Shown here in pieces: positions 1 to 8,411 of a stretch of DNA of 32,147 nt. The translations under genes and the position numbers were made by a program. Numbering within the stretch: position 1 is the first letter of the stretch; every line of letters starts with the position of its first letter. The notes below the pieces were generated by a model that saw only the letters and a list, made by a program, of their open reading frames with translations, was not told where the DNA came from and searched no databases. Source of the DNA: CAWBNS01 sp964445105 (GTDB lineage Bacteria > Chlamydiota > Chlamydiia > Chlamydiales > JAJFMA01); the NCBI GenBank assembly GCA_964445105.1, contig CAYUJS010000020.1:1-32147 (forward strand), written 5' to 3'.

Positions 1-544
1 AGCCCAAATGTTGCTTTAGCCAATCTTTCGGCATTTCCAGTGGAGAGTATCCCAAGCTTATTGTGGCTTGCAAAAACACAAATTTACGCAATAAAGTGTT
101 TGGCTCGTTTTTAATGCATTCTAACGCTTTATCTAAAGCCTTTAGCCCGTCGTAAATATATTCAAGAGCTTCTTTATCCGTTAATTTGGCAGCACCTTGC
201 GAGTACTGTTTTAGGCGAAGCATGTGAAAAGAAGAGATCTCGAACCAACTATCGTAGTCTATAGAGAGACAGACGGGCAAACGACACGAATTTTCCAAAC
301 ACTCTAGACCCCTTCTCCAGTAGTCAAAGGCTATCTCATAATTTCTTTCTGCATAACAGGTTGCAGAAAGATTGAGAAATTTTCGACCGATCTTTAGTGA
401 TTCACTCTTAAATGTAAGGACAGCTGTTGCAAATTGTAACGGGGGCACCGAGGGTGGAGCCCACCGAGGTAGTGAATCGGGCCATGGCGGGACAACATCA
501 GGCACACGGTCTAAGCAAGGGGGCTGCGACAGGTCACTGTCCAT
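1..544 (-). CDS. TPR-like protein of unknown function, 3' part missing
   Basis: The minus strand is open from about position 700 to the left edge with no stop, and the translation reads as real protein. Two features stand out: a proline-rich stretch (PDVVPPWPDSLPRWAPP) and then a helix pair typical of tetratricopeptide repeats (FLNLSATCYAERNYEIAFDY, followed by WRRGLECLE). The C-terminus lies outside the window. The first ATG is at 544, behind a weak purine-rich stretch. The frame stays open and protein-like up to the TGA at 703-701, so a non-ATG start or a frameshift further upstream is possible. I do not recognise the family. TPR-type helices suggest protein-protein contacts, but this is inference. 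It is followed upstream by a gap to truA, which lies on the same strand, so it may be the last gene of that unit. Confidence 0.55.
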   Translation of the reverse strand, partial: MDSDLSQPPCLDRVPDVVPPWPDSLPRWAPPSVPPLQFATAVLTFKSESLKIGRKFLNLSATCYAERNYEIAFDYWRRGLECLENSCRLPVCLSIDYDSWFEISSFHMLRLKQYSQGAAKLTDKEALEYIYDGLKALDKALECIKNEPNTLLRKFVFLQATISLGYSPLEMPKDWLKQHLG

Positions 545-810
545 CCAAGGCACCACCAAACGGTCCCAGCAAATATGTTTGATCCGTGCTTCAGCTTTCT
601 CAATCTCTTGTAAAAGGTTGCGCTCGGGTGGCGCGTTTGAGAGTGGCGCTGCGCTTGATGATGATCCGCCGTATGCTGCAATTGGCTCTATGGCAAACTC
701 TCACTGGTTTGGGTAATGTAGTAAAAGGTATAACTTTTTAGAAGCGGTAGTGCTAGCGAAAAAGCATTGCGATCAAAACATGAGTGGCCTTTCAGCCTCG
801 CTATAAGCGA

Positions 811-1554
811 TCAATAAAAGACTTCTTTCAAACAAAGGCCATGGGCCGGGGCTGTGATGCCCGCTTTAGGGCGCGACTGTGACTGTAGGATTTCAGGGAT
901 GGAACCTGCTTCTAGCTTACCCAAGCCTACGTCGACGAGTGTGCCCACGATATTACGGACCATTTTGTACAGGAAATGGTTGCCTTCCACAGTGATCTGT
1001 AATAGCCCTTCTGGTAGAACAGTCAACCTGATATCGGATACACGACGAATGTGAGATTCGTACATCATATTTTTGCGGACGTTGCAGAAGGCCTGAAAAT
1101 TCCGTTCTCCGATTAGTGAAGCGGCCGCTCCCCTCATCGCGAGTAGGTCGAGAGGTTTTGCAACGTGCCAGGAGTACAGACGGCCTTGCGGTAGCTGTAC
1201 AGGCGTGTTGCAGATAGTATACTCGTATTTTTTGCCTGTCGTATCCAGTGTGGCATGAAAGTGGTCGGATGCAAATCCCGAGCTGAGAATTCGCATACTT
1301 TTTGGTAAGAGGCTATTACAGGAGTATTCTAGGATGTCTAAATCGCAGTTTCGGTCGGTTATGAAATTGACGACTTGCCCCTCGGCGTGCACGCCTAAAT
1401 CGGTCCGGCTAGCCGCTTGGAGGGTTACGGGATGGCGTAGAACCTGCTCAAGCACAGCCGTCAACGTAGATTCAATACTTGGACCAGCCAATGTTTTTTG
1501 CCAGCCATAGTAGTCGGTACCGTCGTAAGCAATTTTGAGTTTGAGATTAGGCAT
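811..1554 (-). CDS. truA: tRNA pseudouridine(38-40) synthase TruA
   Basis: TruA converts uridines 38-40 in the anticodon stem-loop of many tRNAs to pseudouridine. The protein is 247 residues, slightly shorter than E. coli TruA. It starts with the family's IAYDGTDYYGWQ motif near residues 8-19. The catalytic aspartate lies in SRTDLGVHAEGQVVNF near residue 52, and the C-terminal half carries the expected NHFLYKMVRNIVGTLV motif. It is the last gene of a minus-strand unit and overlaps the stop of the upstream MarC gene by 8 bases, which suggests translational coupling. Nothing is missing or unusual in the active site. Confidence 0.95.
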   Translation of the reverse strand: MPNLKLKIAYDGTDYYGWQKTLAGPSIESTLTAVLEQVLRHPVTLQAASRTDLGVHAEGQVVNFITDRNCDLDILEYSCNSLLPKSMRILSSGFASDHFHATLDTTGKKYEYTICNTPVQLPQGRLYSWHVAKPLDLLAMRGAAASLIGERNFQAFCNVRKNMMYESHIRRVSDIRLTVLPEGLLQITVEGNHFLYKMVRNIVGTLVDVGLGKLEAGSIPEILQSQSRPKAGITAPAHGLCLKEVFY

Positions 1555-2149
1555 GCTTAGGGTAGGTTTGTACGAACAACTGGATCCCCTCCATGAACCG
1601 TTGCGTTGCCAAAAGAATCAATATCATACCGATAAGACGTTCCATGGCTCGCAGGCCATTTCTTCCCACAATCCCGTACACTTGAGGCGAAAAAACTAAG
1701 ATCAAGGTAGCGGGCACCCAGGCTATGAAAATGCCAAGCGGCAGTACGTAGAGGGTGGGATCGATGTGAGTGTAAAGCAGAATCGTTCCCAAAATGGCTG
1801 GACCTGAGATTAGAGGTATGGCTAGCGGTACTAAAAAAGGATTTTCTTCAGCTGTGAGGCGCATGCGTAGGCTATTTGCGTTTGGAAACAGGATGCCCAG
1901 CGAAATGCCGAATAAAATAATTGCCGAGACCAGTCTTACAGTTGTCTCGGACATGCCCAAGATGTCGAGGAATCGTTCTCCGAGATAGCAGAAGAAAAGC
2001 ATCAGCGTCAAGGCGAATACCATCTCTCTCAGTATGATGCGGCGCTGTTGGCCAGGCTTATGTTTTTCCAGTACTTGCAGGAAAGAAATCACGTTCCCCA
2101 AAGGGTCCATAATTAAGAAGATCAAAATCGTTATCGCTACTAAGTCCAT
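1547..2149 (-). CDS. MarC family integral membrane protein (second copy)
   Basis: A 200-residue polytopic membrane protein with about six hydrophobic segments. It contains the MarC/UPF0056 signature: an N-terminal FLIMDPLGNVISFL and a central FLVPLAIPLISGPAIL that marks the internal repeat. Members are probable transporters; the E. coli MarC and YchE relatives have no firmly established substrate. It lies one base downstream of another MarC gene and overlaps truA by 8 bases, so the three are probably one transcript. The two MarC proteins are clearly related but divergent, so the tandem pair is not a recent duplication. Confidence 0.85.
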   Translation of the reverse strand: MDLVAITILIFLIMDPLGNVISFLQVLEKHKPGQQRRIILREMVFALTLMLFFCYLGERFLDILGMSETTVRLVSAIILFGISLGILFPNANSLRMRLTAEENPFLVPLAIPLISGPAILGTILLYTHIDPTLYVLPLGIFIAWVPATLILVFSPQVYGIVGRNGLRAMERLIGMILILLATQRFMEGIQLFVQTYPKHA

Positions 2150-2150
2150 A

Positions 2151-2762
2151 CTATCCGCCCGTCAACATTGTAAGGTATATACCCATGCCTGCAATCATGA
2201 GCTCTGTTCCAAGCATCATCAGCACGATGCCCATGATCTGCTCTAGGATGACCAGACCGCGCTTGCCAAAGATGCGTAGGAGGTAAGGGCCGCTTACCAT
2301 GACGGCCAAAACCCCAGTAAAAGCCACCGAAAGGGCGCCTAGCATTATGATCGTGGGGGTAATTTTGGAGAAAATCATAATGGCGGTCAAGGTCCCTGGG
2401 CCGGCAACTAGAGGAGTCGCTATGGGTACGAAATAGGGTTCGCGATCAAGCGAGATGCTCCCTCCCTGTTCTTCGGATTTTGGAAAGATCAGCGTTAGCC
2501 CTACAAACAAAAGCAGGAAACCGCCCGCAATGCGAAGGGTATAACCCGCAATGCCGAGAAAACCCAATAAACTTTCTCCAACAAACTGGAATACTAATGC
2601 AAGCGCCAACGCAAATAGGCTTTCTCGAATCACGATCCAGCGTTGGCGCGCAAAATCATATTCCTTAATCAGCGCCAAAATTGCAGGCAAATTTCCAATC
2701 GGATTAAGAATAATGAACAGGGCCAGGGCAATGCTAAATAGATCTGGTTGCTCAGCTTGCAT
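2151..2762 (-). CDS. MarC family integral membrane protein (first copy)
   Basis: A 203-residue membrane protein of the MarC/UPF0056 family. The signatures are ALFIILNPIGNLPAIL near residue 15 and YFVPIATPLVAGPGTLTAI near residue 110, separated and followed by hydrophobic helices. The substrate is not known for this family. It is the first gene of the minus-strand marC-marC-truA unit. The spacing to the next MarC is a single base. Its start faces the plus-strand Ppx-like gene across 236 bases. The neighbouring copy keeps the same topology, so the two could work as a heteromeric pair or have different substrates; both are inference. Confidence 0.85.
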   Translation of the reverse strand: MQAEQPDLFSIALALFIILNPIGNLPAILALIKEYDFARQRWIVIRESLFALALALVFQFVGESLLGFLGIAGYTLRIAGGFLLLFVGLTLIFPKSEEQGGSISLDREPYFVPIATPLVAGPGTLTAIMIFSKITPTIIMLGALSVAFTGVLAVMVSGPYLLRIFGKRGLVILEQIMGIVLMMLGTELMIAGMGIYLTMLTGG

Positions 2763-2998
2763 AACGTCCTAAGGCATCAATCAATACAGCCGCAGACTAT
2801 AGCCATTTACGGGAATCGGGGCAAGAAAACACGCTTTTGCGCCTCAAGCTGTCCTTGCGTATGTCTTTGACGGCTTGGCACAGAAATTGCGCTTTGGTGT
2901 TGGTGGGACAGCTCTTCAAGAGATCTGCTTGGTCTAAAAATAAAAATATTAATCGATAAAATCTCCTGAGCGGCTGTCCAAAAAACAGAGGGTATATT
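2763..2998. other. divergent intergenic region
   Basis: This 236-base stretch between the marC unit and the Ppx-like gene has no convincing open frame. It should hold promoters in both directions. The last 60 bases are AT-rich, and an AGAGGG ribosome-binding site sits about 7 bases before the ATG at 2999. I could not assign a -35/-10 pair with confidence. Confidence 0.4.
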
Positions 2999-4060
2999 AT
3001 GAAAAAAAAGGTTTTCTCTCTACTTTCTGCGCTGGTTCTTCTAGGGGGCGCTGCAGTTTGGCTGGTGGCGAGCGTTTATATCGCAACACAACAGCCGGAA
3101 GTGCGCGCTGCCATGGATATAGGTTCTGGGGCGACTAATTTGAAAGTTGCTAAGGTGGATCGGGCCACGAACAAGATCGTGCAGATCCTATTTGAGCGCT
3201 CTATTCCTGTGGCCTATCAAAAGCAGCTGGAGCAATCTGCCAGCGGCAGCTTTGACCGACAGGTTATGGATCAAGGCATAAAAGCGATTAAAGCACTTAA
3301 GGCCGACGCAGACGAATATGGTGTTAAAAAAGTGGTTGCCGTGGCCACAGCGGCTTTCAGGCAAGCCCAAAATAGCAAAGGCTTTGTGCAAGAGATCGCG
3401 CAGCAGACGGGGGTGGAGCTTAAAATTATCAGCCAAGATGAAGAGGGATTGATGGCTTTCCGGGCTGCGTTGGCGACAACTCCAGCCGATCCGGCGCGTA
3501 CCGTGGTTTGGGATATAGGAGGCGGAAGCCTGCAAATGACCGCTCAAGACGACAAGGGGGTGCTGATCGTGGCCAAGGGGTCTACAGCTTCGGCCTCTTT
3601 CAAGAATTACATCATCGAGAAGATTGAGGGCCGGAGCTTGGCTTCTACCCAAAGCCCAAATCCTATGAGCGCTGCCCAGATGGGTAAAGCTATTCAGTAC
3701 GCGGTCTTTTTAGCTAACTCTTCCATTACAGATAGGGTAAAGGATAAGTTAAAAGAAAAAGAAATAAATGTATTAGCAGTGGGCAACTTATTCAACCATG
3801 GTATACGCTCTTTTGTTTATCCTAGTTCTAAAGAAAGGACTCTTTCGAAGGCTCAGCTTTTGCAGACCGTGTACCAGAAAGAGGGCATGAGCGACGTTCA
3901 ACTGGCAAGCGATTCATTCGCGGAAGTAGCCATCTCCAACCCTTTGCTCGTCATCGGTTTTATGGAAGCTTTGGGGATCGAGCAAGTCACAGTGCTCGAT
4001 GTGAATAATGCAGACGGCGCGCTGACTTATCCGCCTTTTTGGCTGTCGCTAAACAGATAA
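2999..4060 (+). CDS. Ppx/GppA-like phosphatase with N-terminal signal or anchor
   Basis: A 353-residue protein with the two phosphate-binding loops of the Ppx/GppA branch of the actin/Hsp70 fold: AMDIGSGATNLKVAKVD near residue 38 and VVWDIGGGSLQM near residue 165. Between them lies the family's VATAAFRQAQNSKGF stretch and an ISQDEEGLMAF motif. Known members hydrolyse polyphosphate or pppGpp in the cytoplasm. This one starts with MKKK plus a hydrophobic segment of about 22 residues, which would place the catalytic domain outside the inner membrane. It lacks the C-terminal HD domain of long Ppx enzymes. It is transcribed alone, with a good AGAGGG site before the ATG and a terminator behind. The fold assignment is secure; substrate and location are inferred. 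Confidence 0.75.
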   Translation: MKKKVFSLLSALVLLGGAAVWLVASVYIATQQPEVRAAMDIGSGATNLKVAKVDRATNKIVQILFERSIPVAYQKQLEQSASGSFDRQVMDQGIKAIKALKADADEYGVKKVVAVATAAFRQAQNSKGFVQEIAQQTGVELKIISQDEEGLMAFRAALATTPADPARTVVWDIGGGSLQMTAQDDKGVLIVAKGSTASASFKNYIIEKIEGRSLASTQSPNPMSAAQMGKAIQYAVFLANSSITDRVKDKLKEKEINVLAVGNLFNHGIRSFVYPSSKERTLSKAQLLQTVYQKEGMSDVQLASDSFAEVAISNPLLVIGFMEALGIEQVTVLDVNNADGALTYPPFWLSLNR

Positions 4061-4123
4061 AGCGGCTAATTCTGGGGCGGTTATCAGTCTCATTTCATTC
4101 CCCATTCACAGCAGAGGCTGCTG

Positions 4124-4153
4124 CCGGCTGTTGCTGAGCCGGTTTCTTTTTTT
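4124..4153 (+). terminator. intrinsic terminator after the Ppx-like gene
   Basis: CCGGCT (4124-4129) pairs with AGCCGG (4137-4142) around a 7-base loop and is followed by a T-rich run (TTTCTTTTTTT) ending at 4153. It lies 64 bases after the Ppx-like stop and before the rpmE operon. Confidence 0.75.
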
Positions 4154-4264
4154 CAGCGGGGGCTGCTGGTAACTGTTGTCCTTGGCAAAATTAACATTTC
4201 CCTAAAACGGCCTATCCGTTACGATGTCCTTTCTTTAACAGCGAAGTCTGCAGGAGTTTAGGAC

Positions 4265-4642
4265 ATGAAAAAAGACATCCATCCAAAGTATCAAGAGGTA
4301 TTGTGGACTGACACAGCGACCGGATTGAAATGGGTTTGCGGTTCTGCTCTATCGACGGAAGGTAGAGAGACGTACGAAGGCAAAGAATACCCCCTTGTCA
4401 AGGTACCCGTTTCTTCAGCCTCGCACCCTTTCTTCACAGGAAGCAAGCAGTTTGTTGATGCAGAAGGGCGTGTGGACAAGTTCCGCAAACGCTACGCTAA
4501 GGCCGCTCCTCAAGAGATAAAAGAGGAAGAAAAGGAAGAAGAGAAGCCTGTGCAAGTGGCTAAAGTAGCTAAAGAAAAAGTGGTTAAAGAGAAAGCTCCA
4601 GCAAAAAAGGCTGCACCGAAGAAGAAAGCAGAGCAAGCCTAG
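4265..4642 (+). CDS. rpmE2: 50S ribosomal protein L31, type B, with basic C-terminal tail
   Basis: The first 80 residues match type B L31: MKKDIHPKYQEVLWTDTATG, a central HPFFTGSKQFVDAEGRVDKF, and KRY. The zinc-binding cysteine set of type A L31 is absent; only one cysteine is seen near residue 25. After about residue 80 an acidic stretch and then an alternating Lys/Ala tail follow, giving 125 residues against about 80-90 in most bacteria. Chlamydial L31 is also extended. A CAGGAG site precedes the ATG. It is the first gene of the conserved rpmE-prfA-prmC-ffh block, 6 bases before prfA. Confidence 0.93.
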   Translation: MKKDIHPKYQEVLWTDTATGLKWVCGSALSTEGRETYEGKEYPLVKVPVSSASHPFFTGSKQFVDAEGRVDKFRKRYAKAAPQEIKEEEKEEEKPVQVAKVAKEKVVKEKAPAKKAAPKKKAEQA

Positions 4643-4648
4643 CCATCT

Positions 4649-5713
4649 ATGGAAACTAAAGTTCGCGAGCTGGTGGCTCGATTAGCCATCGTCGAAGAGA
4701 TGCTAGGTCGGCCAGATATTCTGGCCGACCAAAAAGCTTACCGTGCTCTAGCTCAAGAACATTCCTATTTGCGTGAAGTGGTCGAAGTGTGGGATCAGTT
4801 GCAAGATGCTCGTCAGCAGCTGGCAAATAACAAGCTTCACCTACGCACTGAACAAGATTCTGACTTTGTGCAGCTTCTCAATGAAGAGATCGCGCTCCTC
4901 GATACAGCTATTCCTACTCTGGAACATAAGCTAGAAAAGCTGCTCGTTCCTCCAGATCCAAACGACCACCGCAACACGATCATAGAAATACGCGCTGGTA
5001 CGGGCGGGGATGAAGCGGCTATTTTCGTGGGCGATTGCGTGCGCATGTACCGTCTCTTCAGCGACCAAATGGGCTGGAAATCAGATCTGCTTTCCAGTAC
5101 TGTCAGCGAAATGGGTGGGTACAAAGAGTATGTTATGGTGGTCTCTGGACAAAACGCCTACCGCTATCTGAAGCACGAAGCTGGTACGCATCGCGTGCAG
5201 CGCGTGCCCGAGACGGAAGCGCAAGGCCGCGTGCACACCTCTGCAGTTACTATTGCTGTGCTTATGGAACCCGATGAAGAAGAAGAGATTAACATCGACG
5301 AAAAGGACCTGCGGGTAGACACTTATCGTGCTTCCGGTGCGGGCGGTCAGCACATAAACACCACTGATAGCGCCGTACGCCTCACACACATCCCTACGGG
5401 CGTCGTTGTCTATTGTCAACAGGAACGCAGCCAGCACAAAAACAAAGAGAAAGCTATGCGCCTGCTAGCCGCTAAGCTTGCGCAAGCCCAAGAGGAAAAG
5501 CGTCACGCTGAAATCGCTTCCACGCGTGCCACCCAAGTAGGCTCTGGAGATCGCTCAGAGCGTATTCGTACCTACAACTTCCCGCAGAATCGCCTCACCG
5601 ATCACCGCATCAATCTCACTCTCTACAACCTCGATCGAATTATGGAAGGGCACCTCGCACCAATCGCCGAGGCGCTTGTCTCTCATTACCATCAGATTGA
5701 GTTACAGTCATGA
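4649..5713 (+). CDS. prfA: Peptide chain release factor 1
   Basis: RF1 recognises UAA and UAG stop codons and triggers peptide release. The 354-residue protein has the GGQ motif (SGAGGQHINTTDSAVRLTH) near residue 229. It also has the anticodon-like PxT motif as PET in RVQRVPETEAQGRVHTS near residue 185. The PxT triplet and the length identify RF1 rather than RF2. It follows rpmE by 6 bases. PrmC, encoded just downstream, methylates the glutamine of GGQ. Confidence 0.96.
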   Translation: METKVRELVARLAIVEEMLGRPDILADQKAYRALAQEHSYLREVVEVWDQLQDARQQLANNKLHLRTEQDSDFVQLLNEEIALLDTAIPTLEHKLEKLLVPPDPNDHRNTIIEIRAGTGGDEAAIFVGDCVRMYRLFSDQMGWKSDLLSSTVSEMGGYKEYVMVVSGQNAYRYLKHEAGTHRVQRVPETEAQGRVHTSAVTIAVLMEPDEEEEINIDEKDLRVDTYRASGAGGQHINTTDSAVRLTHIPTGVVVYCQQERSQHKNKEKAMRLLAAKLAQAQEEKRHAEIASTRATQVGSGDRSERIRTYNFPQNRLTDHRINLTLYNLDRIMEGHLAPIAEALVSHYHQIELQS

Positions 5714-5853
5714 TGGTTAGGATGCAGGGTTCAAGTTTTAGGGTTTATAAGCAGGGCATCGTTTCTTCACATTTTGCTAAATCCTTCTTTCAAGGTGGAG
5801 TTTTTAAATCTTGGATGTTTCCTGAATTTCAAATCCTGAGTTCCGACTCTTAG
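5713..5853 (+). CDS. possible 46-residue protein between prfA and prmC
   Basis: An open frame starts with an ATG that shares its first base with the prfA stop (TGATG). It ends with TAG at 5851-5853, three bases before the prmC ATG. The predicted peptide begins MVRMQGSSFRVYKQGIV and has no recognisable domain. The exact fit between two genes in a tight operon favours a real, translationally coupled gene. Its size, the lack of a separate ribosome-binding site and the unremarkable composition mean chance is not excluded. If it is not a gene, the 143 bases between prfA and prmC are an unusually wide gap for this operon. Confidence 0.3.
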   Translation: MVRMQGSSFRVYKQGIVSSHFAKSFFQGGVFKSWMFPEFQILSSDS

Positions 5854-5856
5854 CCT

Positions 5857-6705
5857 ATGAAAACTATTCGAGAGGTTATTGAAGGAGCGGCTAGTTACTT
5901 AGAGAAACTTGGCTTTGAGCGCAGCCGTCGTGAAGCGGAAGAGCTATTGAGCGATGCTTTGGGTATGTCTAGACTAGACCTTTATCTCATTTTTGACAAA
6001 CCTCTGGAAGAGGCAGAACTGGAGCTTTGTCGCGATCGCCTCAAGCGGAGGGGTAAAGGTGAGCCGTTGGCTTACATCCACGGAGAGGTCGAGTTCTTCG
6101 GCTGTCGCCTAAAAGTCAACCGCTCTGTTCTGATTCCTCGGCCGGAGACGGAGCAACTTGTCGATCGCATCGCTAGCTATTTAGCGAAAAAAAATCTGGA
6201 AGAATGCGTACTTTGGGACCTCTGCTGCGGGTCTGGTTGCATGGGAATTGCCTTAAAAAAACGCTTTTCGCAGTTGCGCGTTATCCTATCTGATATTTCG
6301 CCTGCGGCGCTGGCTGTGGCAGAGCAGAACGCAGCCCTCAATGAGGTGGAGGTCGAATTTCGAGAAGGCGATCTGTTTATACCTTTTGCTGGTGAGCGCT
6401 GCCACTTGTTGACTTGCAATCCTCCTTACATCTCAGAATCTGAGTTCCCGTGCCTCCAGCGCGATGTTCGCGATTATGAGCCGCGCGGAGCCCTCGTCGG
6501 TGGATGCGACGGGTTGAGTATCTACAGAAAATTGGCAGATGGCCTCTCAAGCCATCTACATCAGGGTGGAAGGGCTTGGCTAGAGATCGGCGCATGCCAA
6601 GCTCTTCCCGTCAAAAACCTCTTTTCAGCAGGTCCATGGAAAAACCTCTGTGTCGACCGCGACTGGTCGGGCAGGGATCGGTTCTTTTCCCTTGAAACTG
6701 AATGA
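5857..6705 (+). CDS. prmC: Release factor glutamine N5-methyltransferase PrmC
   Basis: PrmC (HemK) methylates the GGQ glutamine of RF1 and RF2 using S-adenosylmethionine. The 282-residue protein has the usual N-terminal helical domain (EAEELLSDALGM near residue 25) and the PRPETEQLVD region near residue 95. The SAM-binding loop is DLCCGSGCMGIALKK near residue 122. The catalytic motif NPPY lies in LLTCNPPYISESEF near residue 190. It sits directly downstream of prfA, as in most bacteria. No strong Shine-Dalgarno sequence is visible before the ATG. Confidence 0.95.
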   Translation: MKTIREVIEGAASYLEKLGFERSRREAEELLSDALGMSRLDLYLIFDKPLEEAELELCRDRLKRRGKGEPLAYIHGEVEFFGCRLKVNRSVLIPRPETEQLVDRIASYLAKKNLEECVLWDLCCGSGCMGIALKKRFSQLRVILSDISPAALAVAEQNAALNEVEVEFREGDLFIPFAGERCHLLTCNPPYISESEFPCLQRDVRDYEPRGALVGGCDGLSIYRKLADGLSSHLHQGGRAWLEIGACQALPVKNLFSAGPWKNLCVDRDWSGRDRFFSLETE

Positions 6706-6750
6706 AATTTTGCGTATCCTGTCCTCCTGATTAATGAGTGGTGAGTAACG

Positions 6751-8079
6751 GTGTTAGGAGCTTTAACAGATAAGCTACGCGATGTCTTAGGGAAACTCGG
6801 GGGAGGAAAGAAGCTCACCGAGGAAAATATCTCTGAGGCTATGGGAGAGGTGCGTTTGGCCCTGCTTGAGGCAGACGTCAATTATGCTGTTACAAAGACT
6901 TTTATCAATCGCGTGAAAGAAAGAGCCCTTGGGGAAGCAGTTCTCAAGGCTGTCGCCCCGGGACAATTGTTCATCAAAATTGTGCACGATGAACTCGTGA
7001 AGCTGATGGGTGAGGAAGAAGCTAAGCTTGATTTAACGCGAAAGCCTTCTGTCATCTTGATGTGCGGTCTACAAGGCGCCGGAAAAACTACCCAGTGCGC
7101 TAAACTTGCCCTACTACTTAAGCGCCAGAACCTTGCTAAAAAGTCCCTACTGGCTGCTTGCGACCTGCAACGTCCCGCTGCTATTCAACAGCTCATTACC
7201 CTTGGCCAACAGGCTGATGTCCCCGTATTCCACATGGAAGGCGAAAAAAATGCTCTTAACGTCGCCAAAGCAGCCCTGAATAAGGCTCACAACGAGGGCT
7301 TTGATGTCCTTATCGTCGATACCGCTGGGCGCCTGCACATCGACGACGAGCTGATGCAACAGCTCGAGCAACTGGTGGCGTTTCTTCAGCCTTCCGAGGT
7401 CCTTTTCGTGGCTAACGCTACGCTTGGCCAAGATGCCGTGAACGTGGCTTCAGAGTTCAACAAGCGCATTCCGCTCACCGGCTCCATTCTCACGATGCTT
7501 GATGGCAACACCCGCGGCGGTGCAGCCATTTCTATTCGAGAAGTCACCGGCAAGCCCCTTAAGTTCGAAGGTATTGGCGAACGACTCACTGATCTACAGC
7601 TTTTTCATCCACGCTCGATGGCAGATCGCATCCTCGGCATGGGCGACACCATCAACTTGGTTAAACGAGCTCAAGAGCACTTTAGCCAAGAACAAGCTGC
7701 GGATGTGGAAGCCAAAATCCGCAAATCTACGCTCACCTATGAAGATTATCTGTCACAGATGCAATTTGTAAAAAAGATGGGATCCTTCAAAAGCCTGCTT
7801 AAAATGCTCCCTGGAGTCAGCAGCATGAAGGGAATAGATTTCGATGACCAAGAGTTTTATAAAATCGAGGCGATCATTCTTTCTATGACCAGAGACGAAC
7901 GCGCAGAAAAATGCGAGCTCGTGCCCAGCCGTAGAAAAAGAATTGCACGTGGAAGCGGTACGACAGTGGACGATGTCAATAAGCTGGTGAAATCGTTCAA
8001 GCAAACGAAGCAATTCTTGAAGAATATGCCTCAAAAGAAACAATTAGAAAAAATGCTCGGAGGAGCCCAATGGCACTAA
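6751..8079 (+). CDS. ffh: Signal recognition particle protein Ffh
   Basis: Ffh is the GTPase subunit of SRP and delivers membrane and secretory proteins to FtsY at the inner membrane. The 442-residue protein shows the NG domain with the P-loop GLQGAGKTTQCAKLA near residue 107 and DTAGRLHIDDELMQQL near residue 190. The M domain near residues 330-420 has the RNA-binding SRRKRIARGSGTTVDDVN motif. The fourth GTPase motif reads LTMLDGNTRGGAA, where most Ffh proteins have TKxDGD, so the conserved Lys is Met and an Asp is Asn. The start is GTG at 6751, which gives the usual N-terminus (LGALTDKLRDVLGKLGG). It overlaps rpsP by 10 bases. Confidence 0.96.
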   Translation: MLGALTDKLRDVLGKLGGGKKLTEENISEAMGEVRLALLEADVNYAVTKTFINRVKERALGEAVLKAVAPGQLFIKIVHDELVKLMGEEEAKLDLTRKPSVILMCGLQGAGKTTQCAKLALLLKRQNLAKKSLLAACDLQRPAAIQQLITLGQQADVPVFHMEGEKNALNVAKAALNKAHNEGFDVLIVDTAGRLHIDDELMQQLEQLVAFLQPSEVLFVANATLGQDAVNVASEFNKRIPLTGSILTMLDGNTRGGAAISIREVTGKPLKFEGIGERLTDLQLFHPRSMADRILGMGDTINLVKRAQEHFSQEQAADVEAKIRKSTLTYEDYLSQMQFVKKMGSFKSLLKMLPGVSSMKGIDFDDQEFYKIEAIILSMTRDERAEKCELVPSRRKRIARGSGTTVDDVNKLVKSFKQTKQFLKNMPQKKQLEKMLGGAQWH

Positions 8080-8405
8080 AAATTAGACTGCGCCGTCAAG
8101 GTCGCACCAACAGACCTTTTTACCGATTAGTTGTTGCTGACGGATCGTCGCGCAGAGATGGAAAATACCTAGAAGCAGTGGGCTGGTACGATCCACTACA
8201 AGCAGAAGGTTCTATGAACCTACAACTTAAGCCAGAGCGTATTGAACACTGGGTTAACCAAGGCGCGATCCTCAGCGAAAATGCTGTTCATCTCGTGGCT
8301 AAAGGCGCGCCCGACGTGCTCAAACGCCTAGAGGACAAAGTACAAGCTCACCGTAACAAAGAGCGCGAGCAGCGCAAGGCGCGCAAAGCTAAGGTAGAAG
8401 GCTAA
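8070..8405 (+). CDS. rpsP: 30S ribosomal protein S16
   Basis: The N-terminus ALKIRLRRQGRTNRPFYRLV is the S16 signature, followed by DGKYLEAVGWYDPL. At 111 residues it is longer than the usual 80-90 because of a basic C-terminal tail (HRNKEREQRKARKAKVEG). The ATG lies inside the end of ffh, behind a GGAGGAG site, giving a 10-base overlap and likely coupling. It stands in the standard order ffh-rpsP-trmD-rplS. Confidence 0.95.
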   Translation: MALKIRLRRQGRTNRPFYRLVVADGSSRRDGKYLEAVGWYDPLQAEGSMNLQLKPERIEHWVNQGAILSENAVHLVAKGAPDVLKRLEDKVQAHRNKEREQRKARKAKVEG

Positions 8406-8411
8406 ACGTCT

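Noticed and set aside
372..716. Plus-strand ORF of 114 residues near the left edge
   Set aside because: It is antisense to the TPR-like frame, which has the more natural composition and repeat pattern.
4095..4190. Minus-strand frame rich in Ala, Pro, Gln and Lys between the Ppx-like gene and rpmE
   Set aside because: It has no start codon and coincides with the terminator hairpin; composition follows from the repeats in the hairpin.
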